A stretch of 64,000 nucleotides of DNA from assembly GCF_025447595.1 (NCBI RefSeq), contig NZ_JAOEJU010000006.1, positions 186,001-250,000 of the forward strand, in the 5' to 3' direction. This document shows, one piece after another, positions 19,720-27,884 of the stretch; within the stretch, counting starts at the first letter, position 1, and each line of letters opens with the position of its first letter. Under the pieces are notes generated by a model. That model was not told where the DNA came from and searched no databases. It saw only the letters and a program-made list of their open reading frames with translations. The position numbers and the translations under genes were made by a program. This stretch comes from Pseudomonas koreensis (GTDB taxonomy: Bacteria; Pseudomonadota; Gammaproteobacteria; Pseudomonadales; Pseudomonadaceae).

Positions 19720-19742
19720 GGGACGCGTCTGTTTCGCGTCCC
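19720..19742 (-). other. Hairpin in the ribB-ribH gap
   Basis: GGGACGCG at 19720-19727 and CGCGTCCC at 19735-19742 form a perfect eight-base stem with a seven-base loop. On the transcribed (minus) strand it is not followed by a T run, so it is not a typical terminator. It could be an attenuator, a processing site or an RNA stabiliser before ribH. Confidence 0.5.
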
Positions 19743-19788
19743 TCAGTGATTTATTTGCCGCGAATTCGGAGCCGGAAACAACCGGTCA

Positions 19789-20880
19789 TTATTCGGAGGG
19801 CACGTATTCTACAACTTCCAGATCGAAACCGGATATCGCATTGAACTTCATCGGCGCGCTCATCAAACGCATTTTGCGCACGCCGAGGTCACGCAGGATC
19901 TGCGAACCGGCACCGACGATGCTGTAGGTGGTCGGTTTTTTCACCGCCGCCTGATCGCCGGTTTCACGGATGTGCGCCAGCAACACGTCGCCATCCAGTG
20001 GGTGACCGAGCAGCAACACCACACCGCTACCGGCCTCGGCAACCGCAGCCATGGCGGCGCGCAGGCTCCAGCGGCCCGGTTGCTTGACCATCAGCAGGTC
20101 GCGCAGCGGGTCCATGTTGTGCACGCGAACCAAGGTCGGTTCTTCGGCGCAAACGGTGCCCAGGGTCAGTGCCATGTGCACGTCGCCTTCCACGGAATCA
20201 CGATAGGTCACCAGGTTGAATTGGCCCAGTTCGCTATCCAGTGGCTGCTCGGCAATCCGCTGAACGGTACGTTCGTGGATCATCCGGTAGTGAATCAGGT
20301 CGGCGATGGTGCCGATCTTGATGTCGTGTTCAGCCGCAAAAGCTTCCAGCTCGGCGCGACGGGACATGGTGCCGTCGTCGTTCATCACTTCGCAGATCAC
20401 GCCGCTCGGCTCAAAACCCGCCATGCGCGCCAGGTCGCAGGCAGCTTCGGTGTGACCGGCGCGAGCCAGGGTGCCACCGGCCTGGGCCATCAGCGGGAAG
20501 ATGTGGCCCGGGCTGACGATGTCTTCGGCTTTCGCGTCTTTCGCTGCGGCCGCTTGCACGGTGCGTGCGCGGTCAGCGGCGGAGATGCCGGTGGTCACGC
20601 CTTCGGCGGCTTCGATCGAGACGGTGAACTTGGTGCCGAAACCGGAACCGTTGCGTGGCGCCATCAGCGGCAGTTTCAGGGTTTCGCAGCGCTCGCGGCT
20701 CATCGGCATGCAGATCAGGCCACGGGCGTGCTTGGCCATGAAGTTGATGTGCTCGGCCTTGCAGCATTCGGCGGCCATGATCAGGTCGCCTTCGTTCTCG
20801 CGGTCTTCGTCATCCATGAGGATGACCATCTTGCCTTGGCGGATGTCTTCAACCAGTTCTTCGATGCTATTGAGCGCCAC
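19789..20880 (-). CDS. ribB: 3,4-dihydroxy-2-butanone-4-phosphate synthase with degenerate GTP cyclohydrolase II domain
   Basis: The protein has 363 residues in the RibBA layout. The N-terminal domain (about 1-200) is intact: ILMDDEDRENEGDLIMAAE, TPISADRA-type GISAADRARTVQ, GHTEAACDLARMAG and GVICEVMNDDGTM. It converts ribulose 5-phosphate to dihydroxybutanone phosphate. The C-terminal domain (about 205-363) keeps the cyclohydrolase II fold pattern but has no CxxxxxxxxxxCxC zinc site and no RQEGRGIGL motif, so it is probably inactive as a cyclohydrolase. Separate ribA at 15725-16342 compensates. It starts 16 bases after ribE. Confidence 0.95.
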   Translation of the reverse strand: MALNSIEELVEDIRQGKMVILMDDEDRENEGDLIMAAECCKAEHINFMAKHARGLICMPMSRERCETLKLPLMAPRNGSGFGTKFTVSIEAAEGVTTGISAADRARTVQAAAAKDAKAEDIVSPGHIFPLMAQAGGTLARAGHTEAACDLARMAGFEPSGVICEVMNDDGTMSRRAELEAFAAEHDIKIGTIADLIHYRMIHERTVQRIAEQPLDSELGQFNLVTYRDSVEGDVHMALTLGTVCAEEPTLVRVHNMDPLRDLLMVKQPGRWSLRAAMAAVAEAGSGVVLLLGHPLDGDVLLAHIRETGDQAAVKKPTTYSIVGAGSQILRDLGVRKMRLMSAPMKFNAISGFDLEVVEYVPSE

Positions 20881-20896
20881 AAGGCACCCCCTTCAG

Positions 20897-21559
20897 TCAG
20901 GATTTGAGGTAGCCGTTGGCGGCCAGAAAGCTTTCAGTGATGCCACCGGACGTTGGCTCTGCAGCCTTGTCGCCCAACAGCAGACGCTCCAGATAACGCG
21001 CCAGCAAGTCGACTTCCAGGTTCACCCGGCGACCTGGCTTGTAGGACGCCATGATGGTTTCGCTCAGGGTGTGCGGAATGATCGTCAGCAGGAATTCGGC
21101 GCCATCGACCGCGTTCACGGTCAGGCTGGTGCCGTCGACGGTGATCGAGCCTTTGTGGGCGATGTACTTGGCCAGTTCCTTCGGCGCGCGGATGCGAAAT
21201 TCCACGGCGCGGGCATTGTCGCTGCGCGAAACCACTTCGCCGACACCGTCGACGTGGCCGCTGACCAGATGGCCACCGAGACGAGTGGTCGGGGTCAGGG
21301 CTTTTTCCAGATTGACCGGGCTACCGCTTTTCAGGTCATTCATGGCGGTGCAGTCGAGGGTTTCACGACTGACGTCGGCGGCGAAGCCGTTGCCCGGCAG
21401 TTCAACCGCGGTCAGGCACACGCCGTTGACCGCGATGCTGTCGCCGAGTTTGACGTCGCTCAGGTCGAGCTTGCCGGTTTCGACATGCACCCGCACATCA
21501 CCGCCCTTTGGGGTCAGTGCGCGGATACTGCCGATGGATTCGATGATGCCGGTAAACAT
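20897..21559 (-). CDS. ribE: Riboflavin synthase, alpha subunit
   Basis: The protein has 220 residues built of two lumazine-binding repeats: MFTGIIESIGSIRALTPKGG at the N-terminus and GHLVSGHVDGVGEVVSRSDN near residue 98. It dismutates two lumazines into riboflavin and the ribityl-pyrimidine. The start has GGAGAACCCC directly before the ATG. It lies between ribD (47 bases) and ribB (16 bases). Naming differs between genomes (ribC in P. aeruginosa). Confidence 0.97.
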   Translation of the reverse strand: MFTGIIESIGSIRALTPKGGDVRVHVETGKLDLSDVKLGDSIAVNGVCLTAVELPGNGFAADVSRETLDCTAMNDLKSGSPVNLEKALTPTTRLGGHLVSGHVDGVGEVVSRSDNARAVEFRIRAPKELAKYIAHKGSITVDGTSLTVNAVDGAEFLLTIIPHTLSETIMASYKPGRRVNLEVDLLARYLERLLLGDKAAEPTSGGITESFLAANGYLKS

Positions 21560-21606
21560 GGGGTTCTCCTTGAGAACGAAGCCAGCGCTAACGCGATGGC
21601 CGGGAA

Positions 21607-22740
21607 TTATACGCTCGCCGATGAGACAGGGATTGCAGTGACTCGCCAGTCATCGCCAACCGCGCGAATTTCAGTGATTTTCAGCTCCGGCGCATCCTTC
21701 ATATAGGCTAGCGGCCAGTCCAGAAGCGGGCGCGCCGTGGAGCCGAGGAACTTGCCGGCGATGAAGATCACGAACTCGTCGACCAGACCGAGCTGGGCAA
21801 ACGCGCCGGCCAGTCGCGGGCCGGCCTCGACTAGCACTTCGTTGACGCCACGGTTGGCCAGTTCGATCAGCAATTGGTGCAAATCGACCTGACCGTCATC
21901 GCCCGGCACGATCAGGCATTCCGGACCGTGGGCGTACTGTTCTTCGATGGCCACGCAGGTGGCGACCAGTGCCGGGCCGGCCTTGAAGAACGGCGCATCC
22001 AGCGGCACCCGCAGACGCCCGTCGATCAGCACCCGCAGGGGCGGACGGCTCAGGGCCAGCGCGGTTTGTTCGGCATCCAGTCCCAGCTCGTCACCGCGAA
22101 CGGTCAGGCGTGCACCATCGGCCAGCACCGTGTCGGCGCCGGTCAGCACCACGCTGGCCTGAGCGCGCAGACGCTGCACCGCCGAACGCGCGGCAGGGCC
22201 GGTGATCCATTGACTCTCGCCGCTTTCCATCGCCGTGCGACCGTCGAGGCTCATGGCCAACTTCACCCGCACAAACGGCAAGCCGTGTTCCATGCGCTTC
22301 AGAAAACCTTGATTGAGCTTGCGCGCCTCAGCTTCCAGTACGCCGCTTTCGGTGGCGATGCCGGCATCGGCCAGACGCTGCAGACCACGCCCGGCGACTT
22401 GTGGATTCGGATCACGCATCGCCGCAACCACCCGGCCAACACCGGCATTCACCAGTGCATCGGCGCACGGCGGCGTGCGGCCGTGGTGGCTGCAAGGTTC
22501 GAGGGTCACGTAAGCCGTGGCGCCCCGGGCCAGCTCACCGGCGGCGCGCAGGGCGTGGACTTCGGCATGGGGTTCGCCGGCGCGTTCATGCCAGCCTTCG
22601 CCGACAATCTGCCCGTCGCGCACGATCACGCAGCCGACCCGTGGATTGGGATGAGTCGTGTAGTGCCCCTTGCGCGCCAGCTCCAGAGCCCGGGCCATGA
22701 AGTGGGCGTCGAGGATGGCCTGCTCGGCGGGGGTGGTCAT
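21607..22740 (-). CDS. ribD: Bifunctional pyrimidine deaminase/reductase of riboflavin synthesis
   Basis: The protein has 377 residues. The N-terminal deaminase domain carries the zinc site [12 protein letters not shown] and [15 protein letters not shown] (about residues 58-105). The C-terminal reductase domain begins near [20 protein letters not shown] and includes [13 protein letters not shown]. It performs the second and third steps of the pathway. The start overlaps nrdR by four bases (ATGA). Confidence 0.97.
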   Translation of the reverse strand: MTTPAEQAILDAHFMARALELARKGHYTTHPNPRVGCVIVRDGQIVGEGWHERAGEPHAEVHALRAAGELARGATAYVTLEPCSHHGRTPPCADALVNAGVGRVVAAMRDPNPQVAGRGLQRLADAGIATESGVLEAEARKLNQGFLKRMEHGLPFVRVKLAMSLDGRTAMESGESQWITGPAARSAVQRLRAQASVVLTGADTVLADGARLTVRGDELGLDAEQTALALSRPPLRVLIDGRLRVPLDAPFFKAGPALVATCVAIEEQYAHGPECLIVPGDDGQVDLHQLLIELANRGVNEVLVEAGPRLAGAFAQLGLVDEFVIFIAGKFLGSTARPLLDWPLAYMKDAPELKITEIRAVGDDWRVTAIPVSSASV

Positions 22741-23201
22741 TCTTTCACCGGTTCGCGGGCGAGGCGGTCGATCTCTTCGCGGAACTCGTTGAGGTCCTGA
22801 AAGCGGCGATACACGGAAGCGAAACGGATGTAGGCGACTTCATCGAGCTTTTGCAGCTCGGCCATCACCAGTTCGCCGACCACGAGGGATTTGACCTCGC
22901 GCTCGCCAGTGGCGCGCAGCTTGTGTTTGATATGGACCAGCGAGGATTCGAGGCGCTCGACGCTCACCGGACGTTTCTCCAGGGCGCGTTGCATCCCGGC
23001 GCGGAGTTTTTCTTCGTCGAACGGTTGGCGGCTGCCGTCGGTTTTGATCAGGCGCGGCAACACCAGTTCGGCCGTCTCGAACGTCGTGAAACGTTCGCCG
23101 CAGGCCAGGCATTCACGCCGGCGGCGCACCTGTTCGCCCTCGGCGACCAGACGCGAGTCGATGACCTTGGTGTCGTTGGCACCGCAGAAGGGACAGTGCA
23201 T
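22737..23201 (-). CDS. nrdR: Transcriptional repressor NrdR
   Basis: The protein has 154 residues from the ATG at 23201; this start gives the canonical [18 protein letters not shown] frame reaching 23258 is open but not family-like. A zinc ribbon (CPFC and CLAC) is followed by an ATP-cone domain ([20 protein letters not shown] onwards). NrdR represses ribonucleotide reductase genes in response to bound ATP or dATP. It heads the ribD cluster, as in many gammaproteobacteria. Confidence 0.96.
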   Translation of the reverse strand: MHCPFCGANDTKVIDSRLVAEGEQVRRRRECLACGERFTTFETAELVLPRLIKTDGSRQPFDEEKLRAGMQRALEKRPVSVERLESSLVHIKHKLRATGEREVKSLVVGELVMAELQKLDEVAYIRFASVYRRFQDLNEFREEIDRLAREPVKE

Positions 23202-23329
23202 GGTGGCTGGCAACAAAAAAAGGGAGGGCCATGGTAGCGCATCCCGGTGGCAAGACAAGCCATAGGCTTTGCGGTATACAGACTGCCATGATCGATTGAT
23301 CCATGGATTTCATTTTGCTGGAGCCGCCA

Positions 23330-23794
23330 ATGTCCCTACGACCGCTCGTTTTGCTCAGTATTTTCAGCCTGCTGGTGGCCTGTGGCAGCGACGCGCCCAA
23401 GCCTCAGCCACCCACGCCGGGCCCGGCGCCGCAACAGGCGCAGAAAAAAGCCCGGGAAGCCGCCGAACTCGGCCCGCTGCCGGCGTATCAGCGCGAACTG
23501 AGCGGCACCCTGCAAGGCGTACCGGCCGGCGCCGAAGTCGAACTGGCACTGCTGGTGATCGACGAAAAGGATCGCCCGCAACAATTGCTCGCCAGTTCCA
23601 GCCTGATCGGCAACAACCAGATTCTGCCATTCCATTTGCGCTTCAACCCCGACGCTTTCCCCGTCGGCGCACGGGTTGAATTGCGCGGCCGCGCCAGCCA
23701 GTCCGGCCAGTTGATCCTGCACCTGCCGTCGCAGACCATCACTCAGCCGACCACCCAGGCGCTGGGCCAGCTGCAATTTGTCAAAGCCCCATGA
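23330..23794 (+). CDS. YbaY family lipoprotein
   Basis: The protein has 154 residues from the ATG at 23330, which has GGAG seven bases upstream. It has a lipoprotein signal (MSLRPLVLLSIFSLLVACGS, lipobox LVAC), a proline-rich linker, and a YbaY-type beta domain (GTLQGVPAGAEVELALLVID, PFHLRFNPDAFPVGARVELR). The serine and aspartate after the cysteine leave sorting to the inner or outer membrane open. YbaY-domain proteins have no settled function. The stop overlaps the next gene by four bases. Confidence 0.88.
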   Translation: MSLRPLVLLSIFSLLVACGSDAPKPQPPTPGPAPQQAQKKAREAAELGPLPAYQRELSGTLQGVPAGAEVELALLVIDEKDRPQQLLASSSLIGNNQILPFHLRFNPDAFPVGARVELRGRASQSGQLILHLPSQTITQPTTQALGQLQFVKAP

Positions 23795-24447
23795 ATGCAC
23801 CGTTAGACCTGCAACAGTCGCTGGGCGAATTGCTCGGCGACGCCCGACTGAAAGCCTGTGCGTTGCCGGACACCGATTTGCAGCTGTGGCTGATCGACGG
23901 CGACAACATGGCCCGCGAATTCAGCCAGGAAGAAACCCAACGAATCCTGCACGAGCCGCCCTACTGGAGTTTCTGCTGGGCCAGCGGTCTGGCGGTGGCG
24001 CGTTATCTGGCGGAGTTTCCCCAGTGGGTCCGAGGCAAGCGAGTGCTGGATTTCGGCGCCGGTTCCGGGATCGCCGGCATCGCGGCGGTGAAGGCCGGGG
24101 CGCTGGAAGTGGTGGCCTGCGACCTCGACCCGCTGGCGATTGCCGCCTGTCGGGCGAACGCCGAGCTCAATAATGTGCAGATGAGCTATTCCACGGATTT
24201 CTTCGCCGAGGCCGATCGCTTTGATCTGATCCTGGTGGCCGACGTTCTCTATGACCGGGAAAACCTGCCGCTGCTCGACGCCTTCCTGAGCCGTGGCCGC
24301 GAAGCGCTGGTGGCGGATTCGCGGGTACGGGATTTCCGTCATCCGTTGTACCGGCGCATCGAAATGCTTGAAGCCATGACCCTGCCGGATCTGGCCGAGC
24401 CCGAAGAGTTTCGCCATGTCAGCCTCTACCATGCGGCCCGCGCCTGA
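23791..24447 (+). CDS. Class I SAM-dependent methyltransferase
   Basis: The protein has 218 residues. Motif I VLDFGAGSGIAGIAAVKAGA is near residue 85, followed by VVACDLDPLAIAACRANAELN and a DLILVADVLYDRENLPLLD motif, the layout of the lysine-type (ETFB-KMT, nicotinamide N-methylase-like) group. PPYWSFCWASGLAVARYL before motif I is also typical of that group. It is probably a protein-lysine methyltransferase; the substrate is unknown. The ATG overlaps the YbaY gene stop (ATGA). Confidence 0.88.
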   Translation: MNAPLDLQQSLGELLGDARLKACALPDTDLQLWLIDGDNMAREFSQEETQRILHEPPYWSFCWASGLAVARYLAEFPQWVRGKRVLDFGAGSGIAGIAAVKAGALEVVACDLDPLAIAACRANAELNNVQMSYSTDFFAEADRFDLILVADVLYDRENLPLLDAFLSRGREALVADSRVRDFRHPLYRRIEMLEAMTLPDLAEPEEFRHVSLYHAARA

Positions 24448-24486
24448 CCGTATAGTTGCCCCATTCACGCTTTTACGAGATTCCCC

Positions 24487-25359
24487 ATGAGTCAGCAAAC
24501 GCCGTACATCTTCGACGCCACGACGGCCGACTTCGACCAGTCGGTGATCGAGGCTTCCTTTCAAAAACCGGTGCTGGTGGATTTCTGGGCCGAATGGTGT
24601 GCGCCGTGCAAGGCGCTGATGCCGATGCTGCAAGGGATCGCCGAGAGCTATCAGGGCGAGTTGCTGCTGGCCAAGGTCAATTGCGATATCGAGCAGGACA
24701 TCGTCGCCCGCTTCGGCATCCGCAGCCTGCCGACTGTGGTGCTGTTCAAGGACGGTCAACCGGTGGACGGTTTTGCCGGTGCGCAACCGGAATCCGCCGT
24801 GCGCGCCCTGCTTGAACCGCATGTGCAGATGCCGGCGCCGTCCGCCGCCGATCCGTTCGAACAGGCTCAGGCGCTGTTCGACGAAGGACGTTACGCCGAC
24901 GCTGAAGCGACGCTGGTTACGCTGCTGGGCGAAGACAACACCAACGCCAAAGCGCTGATCCTCTACGCTCGCTGTCTGACCGAACGCGGTGAGCTGGGCG
25001 AAGCGCAAACCGTGCTCGACGCGGTCAAGAGCGACGAGCACAAGGCTGCACTGGCCGGTGCCAAGGCGCAGATCAAGTTCCTCGGTCTGGCCCGTGACCT
25101 GCCGGATGCCGCCGACCTGAAAAGCCGTCTGGCGCAGAACCCGCAGGACGATGAAGCGGTGTATCAACTGGCGATCCAGCAACTGGCCCGTCAGCAATAC
25201 GAAGCGGCGCTGGACGCACTGCTCAAGCTGTTCATCCGCAACCGCAGCTACGGCGAAGGCCTGCCGCACAAGACCTTGCTGCAAGTGTTCGAACTGCTGG
25301 GCAACGATCACCCGCTGGTGACCGCCTACCGGCGCAAGGTGTTTGCGGCGCTGTACTAA
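24487..25359 (+). CDS. YbbN/CnoX-type thioredoxin with TPR tail
   Basis: The protein has 290 residues: a thioredoxin domain (about 1-110) with WCAPCK at residues 38-43, FGIRSLPTVVLFKDG and the cis-proline, then tetratricopeptide-like helices (AQALFDEGRYADAEATLVTLL, AIQQLARQQYEAALDALLKL). E. coli CnoX (YbbN) is a holdase that protects GroEL clients from overoxidation and lacks a full CxxC, while this protein has both cysteines and may also be an active reductase. The gene seems monocistronic with a weak CGAGA ribosome binding site. Confidence 0.9.
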   Translation: MSQQTPYIFDATTADFDQSVIEASFQKPVLVDFWAEWCAPCKALMPMLQGIAESYQGELLLAKVNCDIEQDIVARFGIRSLPTVVLFKDGQPVDGFAGAQPESAVRALLEPHVQMPAPSAADPFEQAQALFDEGRYADAEATLVTLLGEDNTNAKALILYARCLTERGELGEAQTVLDAVKSDEHKAALAGAKAQIKFLGLARDLPDAADLKSRLAQNPQDDEAVYQLAIQQLARQQYEAALDALLKLFIRNRSYGEGLPHKTLLQVFELLGNDHPLVTAYRRKVFAALY

Positions 25360-25363
25360 GCGC

Positions 25364-25723
25364 TTACTCGATCCAGCTGTAGAGCGGCGTATCCCCGCCG
25401 CTCAGCACTTTCACATCGGCCGAATGACGCAGGCGCACCAACAGGCGCTTGCCCGCCACTGCGCTACCGGTTAGTCCTTCGAGCTGATCCAGCAATTCCG
25501 GCCCGCTGAGTTGTCCGGCCTTGCGCAGCAAATCCCTGGCGACCTGCCACAACGCGTCATCCTGATTCACCGGTTTCGCCACAGGCGCCGCCGCTGCTGC
25601 TTGCGGCTGAGTCGCCTGCACTTGCACGCCGAACTGCGCACCGAGCCGCGCCCAGTCGCGTTCATCCAGTTCCAGGGTCAAATCCACCGGCAATTCGCCG
25701 ACGGTTCCGCGTATCCGCAACAT
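25364..25723 (-). CDS. Conserved small protein of unknown function
   Basis: The protein has 119 residues with no signal or membrane segment. An N-terminal beta-rich part (MLRIRGTVGELPVDLTLELDERDW) is followed by an Ala/Pro/Gln linker and a helical C-terminus (LWQVARDLLRKAGQLSGPELLDQLEGLTG). It converges with the thioredoxin gene and ends four bases after it. P. aeruginosa has an unnamed gene at the same place. I do not recognise a family. Confidence 0.75.
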   Translation of the reverse strand: MLRIRGTVGELPVDLTLELDERDWARLGAQFGVQVQATQPQAAAAAPVAKPVNQDDALWQVARDLLRKAGQLSGPELLDQLEGLTGSAVAGKRLLVRLRHSADVKVLSGGDTPLYSWIE

Positions 25724-25849
25724 AAGCTTCGCTCCCGCACATTTCTGACCTGCATGCTCCCATGGGACTTGTGTAACGCCAAGTGTCAGGAGCTTGCGAC
25801 ACTTGCCTAACCGGCTACATTTCTTCTTTTTTTCATGGGAAGGAACCCC

Positions 25850-25903
25850 ATGTCTTCAGGAAGAAAACTGGCGTCGAAGGGAGGGATGAAACCCGCACCG
25901 TAA
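25850..25903 (+). other. Well-initiated short reading frame, probable 5' end of the amidase gene before a frameshift
   Basis: The ATG at 25850 has the best ribosome binding site in the region (GGAAGGAACCCC) but encodes only MSSGRKLASKGGMKPAP before the TAA at 25901. A -1 shift, equal to the loss of one G in CCG(G)TAAAGG at about 25899, would join it to the amidase frame as KPAPVKVVIQDMPRR. This looks like a broken start rather than a separate gene. Confidence 0.55.
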
Positions 25904-25920
25904 AGGTAGTCATCCAGGAC

Positions 25921-26433
25921 ATGCCGCGCCGCATACTGATGGAGGCACTATCACACCGAGGTTCGACTGAATGGGCCGGCAACAAAGTCAAACATTCTTT
26001 ACCGCATCCAACGCTTAAGAAAAGCGTGGAGTTCAGGGCGGAATCAAACAAGTGCAATGTGTTCGTCTATGACGTATTGACTGCCATCGGTGTCAACGTG
26101 GCAATGATCGAACATGGCTCTTCAAAATACATCCCGGGCTATTCCAAAGTGAGCCCGCCAACCGCTGGGGAATGGGCAGATGAGACCCGGCTGCTCAATA
26201 GCTGGAACGCAGAGAAATCACCCCTGCCCGGAGACGTTGGTGCGTATGCTGTCAATTACTCTGATGCCAGCGGTCACGTCGGATTTGTTCTGACTCAGGG
26301 TGTCTGCATTTCAGCAGGCTGGGACAAAATCGAAGTCAACGACGCAGGTTTTCGAATCGCATCGGGCAATGCTGCTCGCGGTGACCATGACTTCACAATC
26401 TTCCGACGTTACAAGTACAGCAAACCACAATGA
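25921..26433 (+). CDS. NlpC/P60- or CHAP-like cysteine amidase, putative antibacterial effector (N-terminus affected by frameshift)
   Basis: The frame is open from GTG 25783, but the first reasonable in-frame start is ATG 25921 (170 residues), without a good ribosome binding site. The core shows NKCNVFVYDVLTAIGV (candidate nucleophile Cys), then GEWADETRLLNSW, PGDVGAYAV and SGHVGFVLT (candidate His). This Cys...PGD...GHxGFV order is that of NlpC/P60-CHAP peptidoglycan amidases, including type VI effectors. There is no signal peptide. Its stop overlaps the next gene, which encodes an exported or anchored protein, as expected for an effector and its periplasmic immunity protein. The stretch is visibly richer in A+T than its neighbours and interrupts an otherwise conserved gene order. 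Confidence 0.65.
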   Translation: MPRRILMEALSHRGSTEWAGNKVKHSLPHPTLKKSVEFRAESNKCNVFVYDVLTAIGVNVAMIEHGSSKYIPGYSKVSPPTAGEWADETRLLNSWNAEKSPLPGDVGAYAVNYSDASGHVGFVLTQGVCISAGWDKIEVNDAGFRIASGNAARGDHDFTIFRRYKYSKPQ

Positions 26434-26993
26434 AACGACTCTGGATAATCCTGGCTGCTTCACTCCTGCTCGTTGTGGCATGGCGCTTTTGGTCGCCTTC
26501 CGACCTTTCAGCCTGCACCTCCGAAGGCGCAACGCCAGGGCCGTTGACCGCCACCGTTCACAATTACTTTGAAAGTAATAGACGTATCGGATGGCGGGAT
26601 ATGGATGACCGCTTCGACATACTTTCTACTCCCGAAGGCCAAAAAATTGCCGGCCAACCAAAGCCGTACGCCTGTGAAGCGTTACAGATACTGCAGAATC
26701 CCGCGTTCAGTGAAAGTGAAAAAATCTTCACTACGGCGTTGATGTTCCAGTTGCCGATCAGTCAGTACATGGGCTTCATGGATCGCAGCCATCAACTCTA
26801 CTCAGAGCACAGAATAGATCCGGAGGTCATGAAGGTGGTGCTACTTCCGCGCGGCACGGCGATCAACTACTGGTGGCTTCCAGCCTGGCGCCAGCGCTTC
26901 ACTCGCGATGCTCCGAATCTGCTCGACGAAAGCCTGATCCGCCATGTGCTAACGGGAGGCTACTGGTTCGACTATCCCGGCGCCGGATTCTGA
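26430..26993 (+). CDS. Signal- or anchor-bearing partner of the amidase, putative immunity protein
   Basis: The protein has 187 residues and starts with a hydrophobic export segment (MKRLWIILAASLLLVVAWRF). A cysteine follows at residue 29 in LSAC, which resembles a lipobox but lies rather far from the hydrophobic stretch, so a simple membrane anchor is as likely. The rest is a soluble, aromatic-rich domain (YFESNRRIGWRDMDDRFDIL, INYWWLPAWRQRF). I know no family. The ATG overlaps the amidase stop (ATGA). Periplasmic location next to a cytosol-made peptidoglycan amidase suggests an immunity role. Confidence 0.6.
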   Translation: MKRLWIILAASLLLVVAWRFWSPSDLSACTSEGATPGPLTATVHNYFESNRRIGWRDMDDRFDILSTPEGQKIAGQPKPYACEALQILQNPAFSESEKIFTTALMFQLPISQYMGFMDRSHQLYSEHRIDPEVMKVVLLPRGTAINYWWLPAWRQRFTRDAPNLLDESLIRHVLTGGYWFDYPGAGF

Positions 26994-27021
26994 TTCAACA
27001 ATCGTGACACTCAATCTACGT

Positions 27022-27047
27022 ACCGCTCCGGGAACATCCCGGACGGT
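27022..27047. terminator. Strong hairpin after the amidase/partner pair
   Basis: ACCG-TCCGGGA (with one bulged C) pairs with TCCCGGA-CGGT across a three-base loop ACA. No T run follows, so it may be a terminator of weak kind or a boundary structure. It separates the inserted pair from the zinc operon. Confidence 0.4.
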
Positions 27048-27101
27048 GCTCAGTCATGCCTTGCGCAAAGCGTTTCAGGCGGGCAAACTCTGCGCACTTT
27101 C

Positions 27102-27119
27102 GTTATAAGATTACATAAC
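27102..27119 (+). promoter_or_regulatory. Candidate Zur box
   Basis: GTTATAAGATTACATAAC has GTTAT/ATAAC ends as in the gammaproteobacterial zinc-uptake regulator sites, though the spacing is wider than the strict consensus. It lies 32 bases before the DUF2796 gene, whose orthologue operon in P. aeruginosa is zinc-repressed. Confidence 0.45.
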
Positions 27120-27150
27120 AAACTCTTCACTTTACTTCCCGGAGACCGCC

Positions 27151-27744
27151 ATGCGTCGTCTGCTGCTCGCTTTGCCGTTTGCCCTGTTGCCGCTGGCCGT
27201 CGCCCATGCTGCCGATGAGCATGACCACGACCATGAGCACGGCAGTCTCGGTGCCCACGAACATGGCGTCGGACGCCTGAACGCCGCCCTCGACGGCCAG
27301 ACCCTGGAACTGGAGCTGGAAAGCCCGGCGATGAACCTCGTGGGTTTTGAACACGTCGCCACCAGCGATGCCGACAAGGCCAAGGTCGCAGCCGCGCGTG
27401 CGCAGCTCGAAAAACCGCTGGCGCTGTTCAGCCTGCCAGCCGCCGCCGGTTGCAAGGTCACCAGCCAGGAACTGGAAAGCCCGCTGTTCGGCGACAAGCC
27501 GGATGCCGACGATCACGACGAAGAGGAAGCCGGCAAGGACGGTCACGAGCATCATCACGACCACAGCGAAATCCACGCCCACTACCAGTTCAGCTGTGCG
27601 GCGCCGGGTGCGTTGAAAACCCTGGATCTGGCGAACCTGTTCAATACCTTCCCGGCCACCCAGAAAATTCAGGTACAACTGATCAGCCCGAGCGGCCAGC
27701 AAGGCACGGAAGTGACGGCCAAGGCCGCCGCTCTGAAATTTTAA
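27151..27744 (+). CDS. DUF2796 zinc-uptake-type periplasmic protein (ZrgA-like)
   Basis: The protein has 197 residues with a signal peptide (MRRLLLALPFALLPLAVAHA). Two His/Asp-rich metal-binding stretches are visible: DEHDHDHEHGSLGAHEHG just after cleavage, and DDHDEEEAGKDGHEHHHDHS near residue 125, plus two cysteines (AGCKV, FSCAA). DUF2796 is the family of Vibrio ZrgA, a component of a zinc import system. It is the first gene of the operon with an ABC ATPase, an FtsX-type permease and a DUF3299 protein. GGAG precedes the ATG. Confidence 0.9.
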   Translation: MRRLLLALPFALLPLAVAHAADEHDHDHEHGSLGAHEHGVGRLNAALDGQTLELELESPAMNLVGFEHVATSDADKAKVAAARAQLEKPLALFSLPAAAGCKVTSQELESPLFGDKPDADDHDEEEAGKDGHEHHHDHSEIHAHYQFSCAAPGALKTLDLANLFNTFPATQKIQVQLISPSGQQGTEVTAKAAALKF

Positions 27745-27771
27745 ATTCACCGAAATCCCCCTGTGGGAGCG

Positions 27772-27851
27772 AGCCTGCTCGCGAATGCAATCGGTCCGTC
27801 GATATCGATGTTGACTGATCCAGCGCTTTCGCGAGCAGGCTCGCTCCCACA
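27772..27851. repeat. REPIN inside the zinc operon
   Basis: Inverted copies of the core GAGCGAGCCTGCTCGC (a C variant of the core seen elsewhere) occupy the gap between the DUF2796 gene and the ATPase gene. Paired REPs between a binding-protein gene and its transporter genes can protect the upstream mRNA and lower downstream expression. Confidence 0.9.
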
Positions 27852-27884
27852 CAGGGTTTTGTGTCAAACAACGAAAACGGCGCC

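Noticed and set aside
20881-21606. FMN riboswitch before ribE or ribB
   Set aside because: Gaps upstream of ribE and ribB are only 47 and 16 bases, and the conserved RFN sequence blocks are not present.
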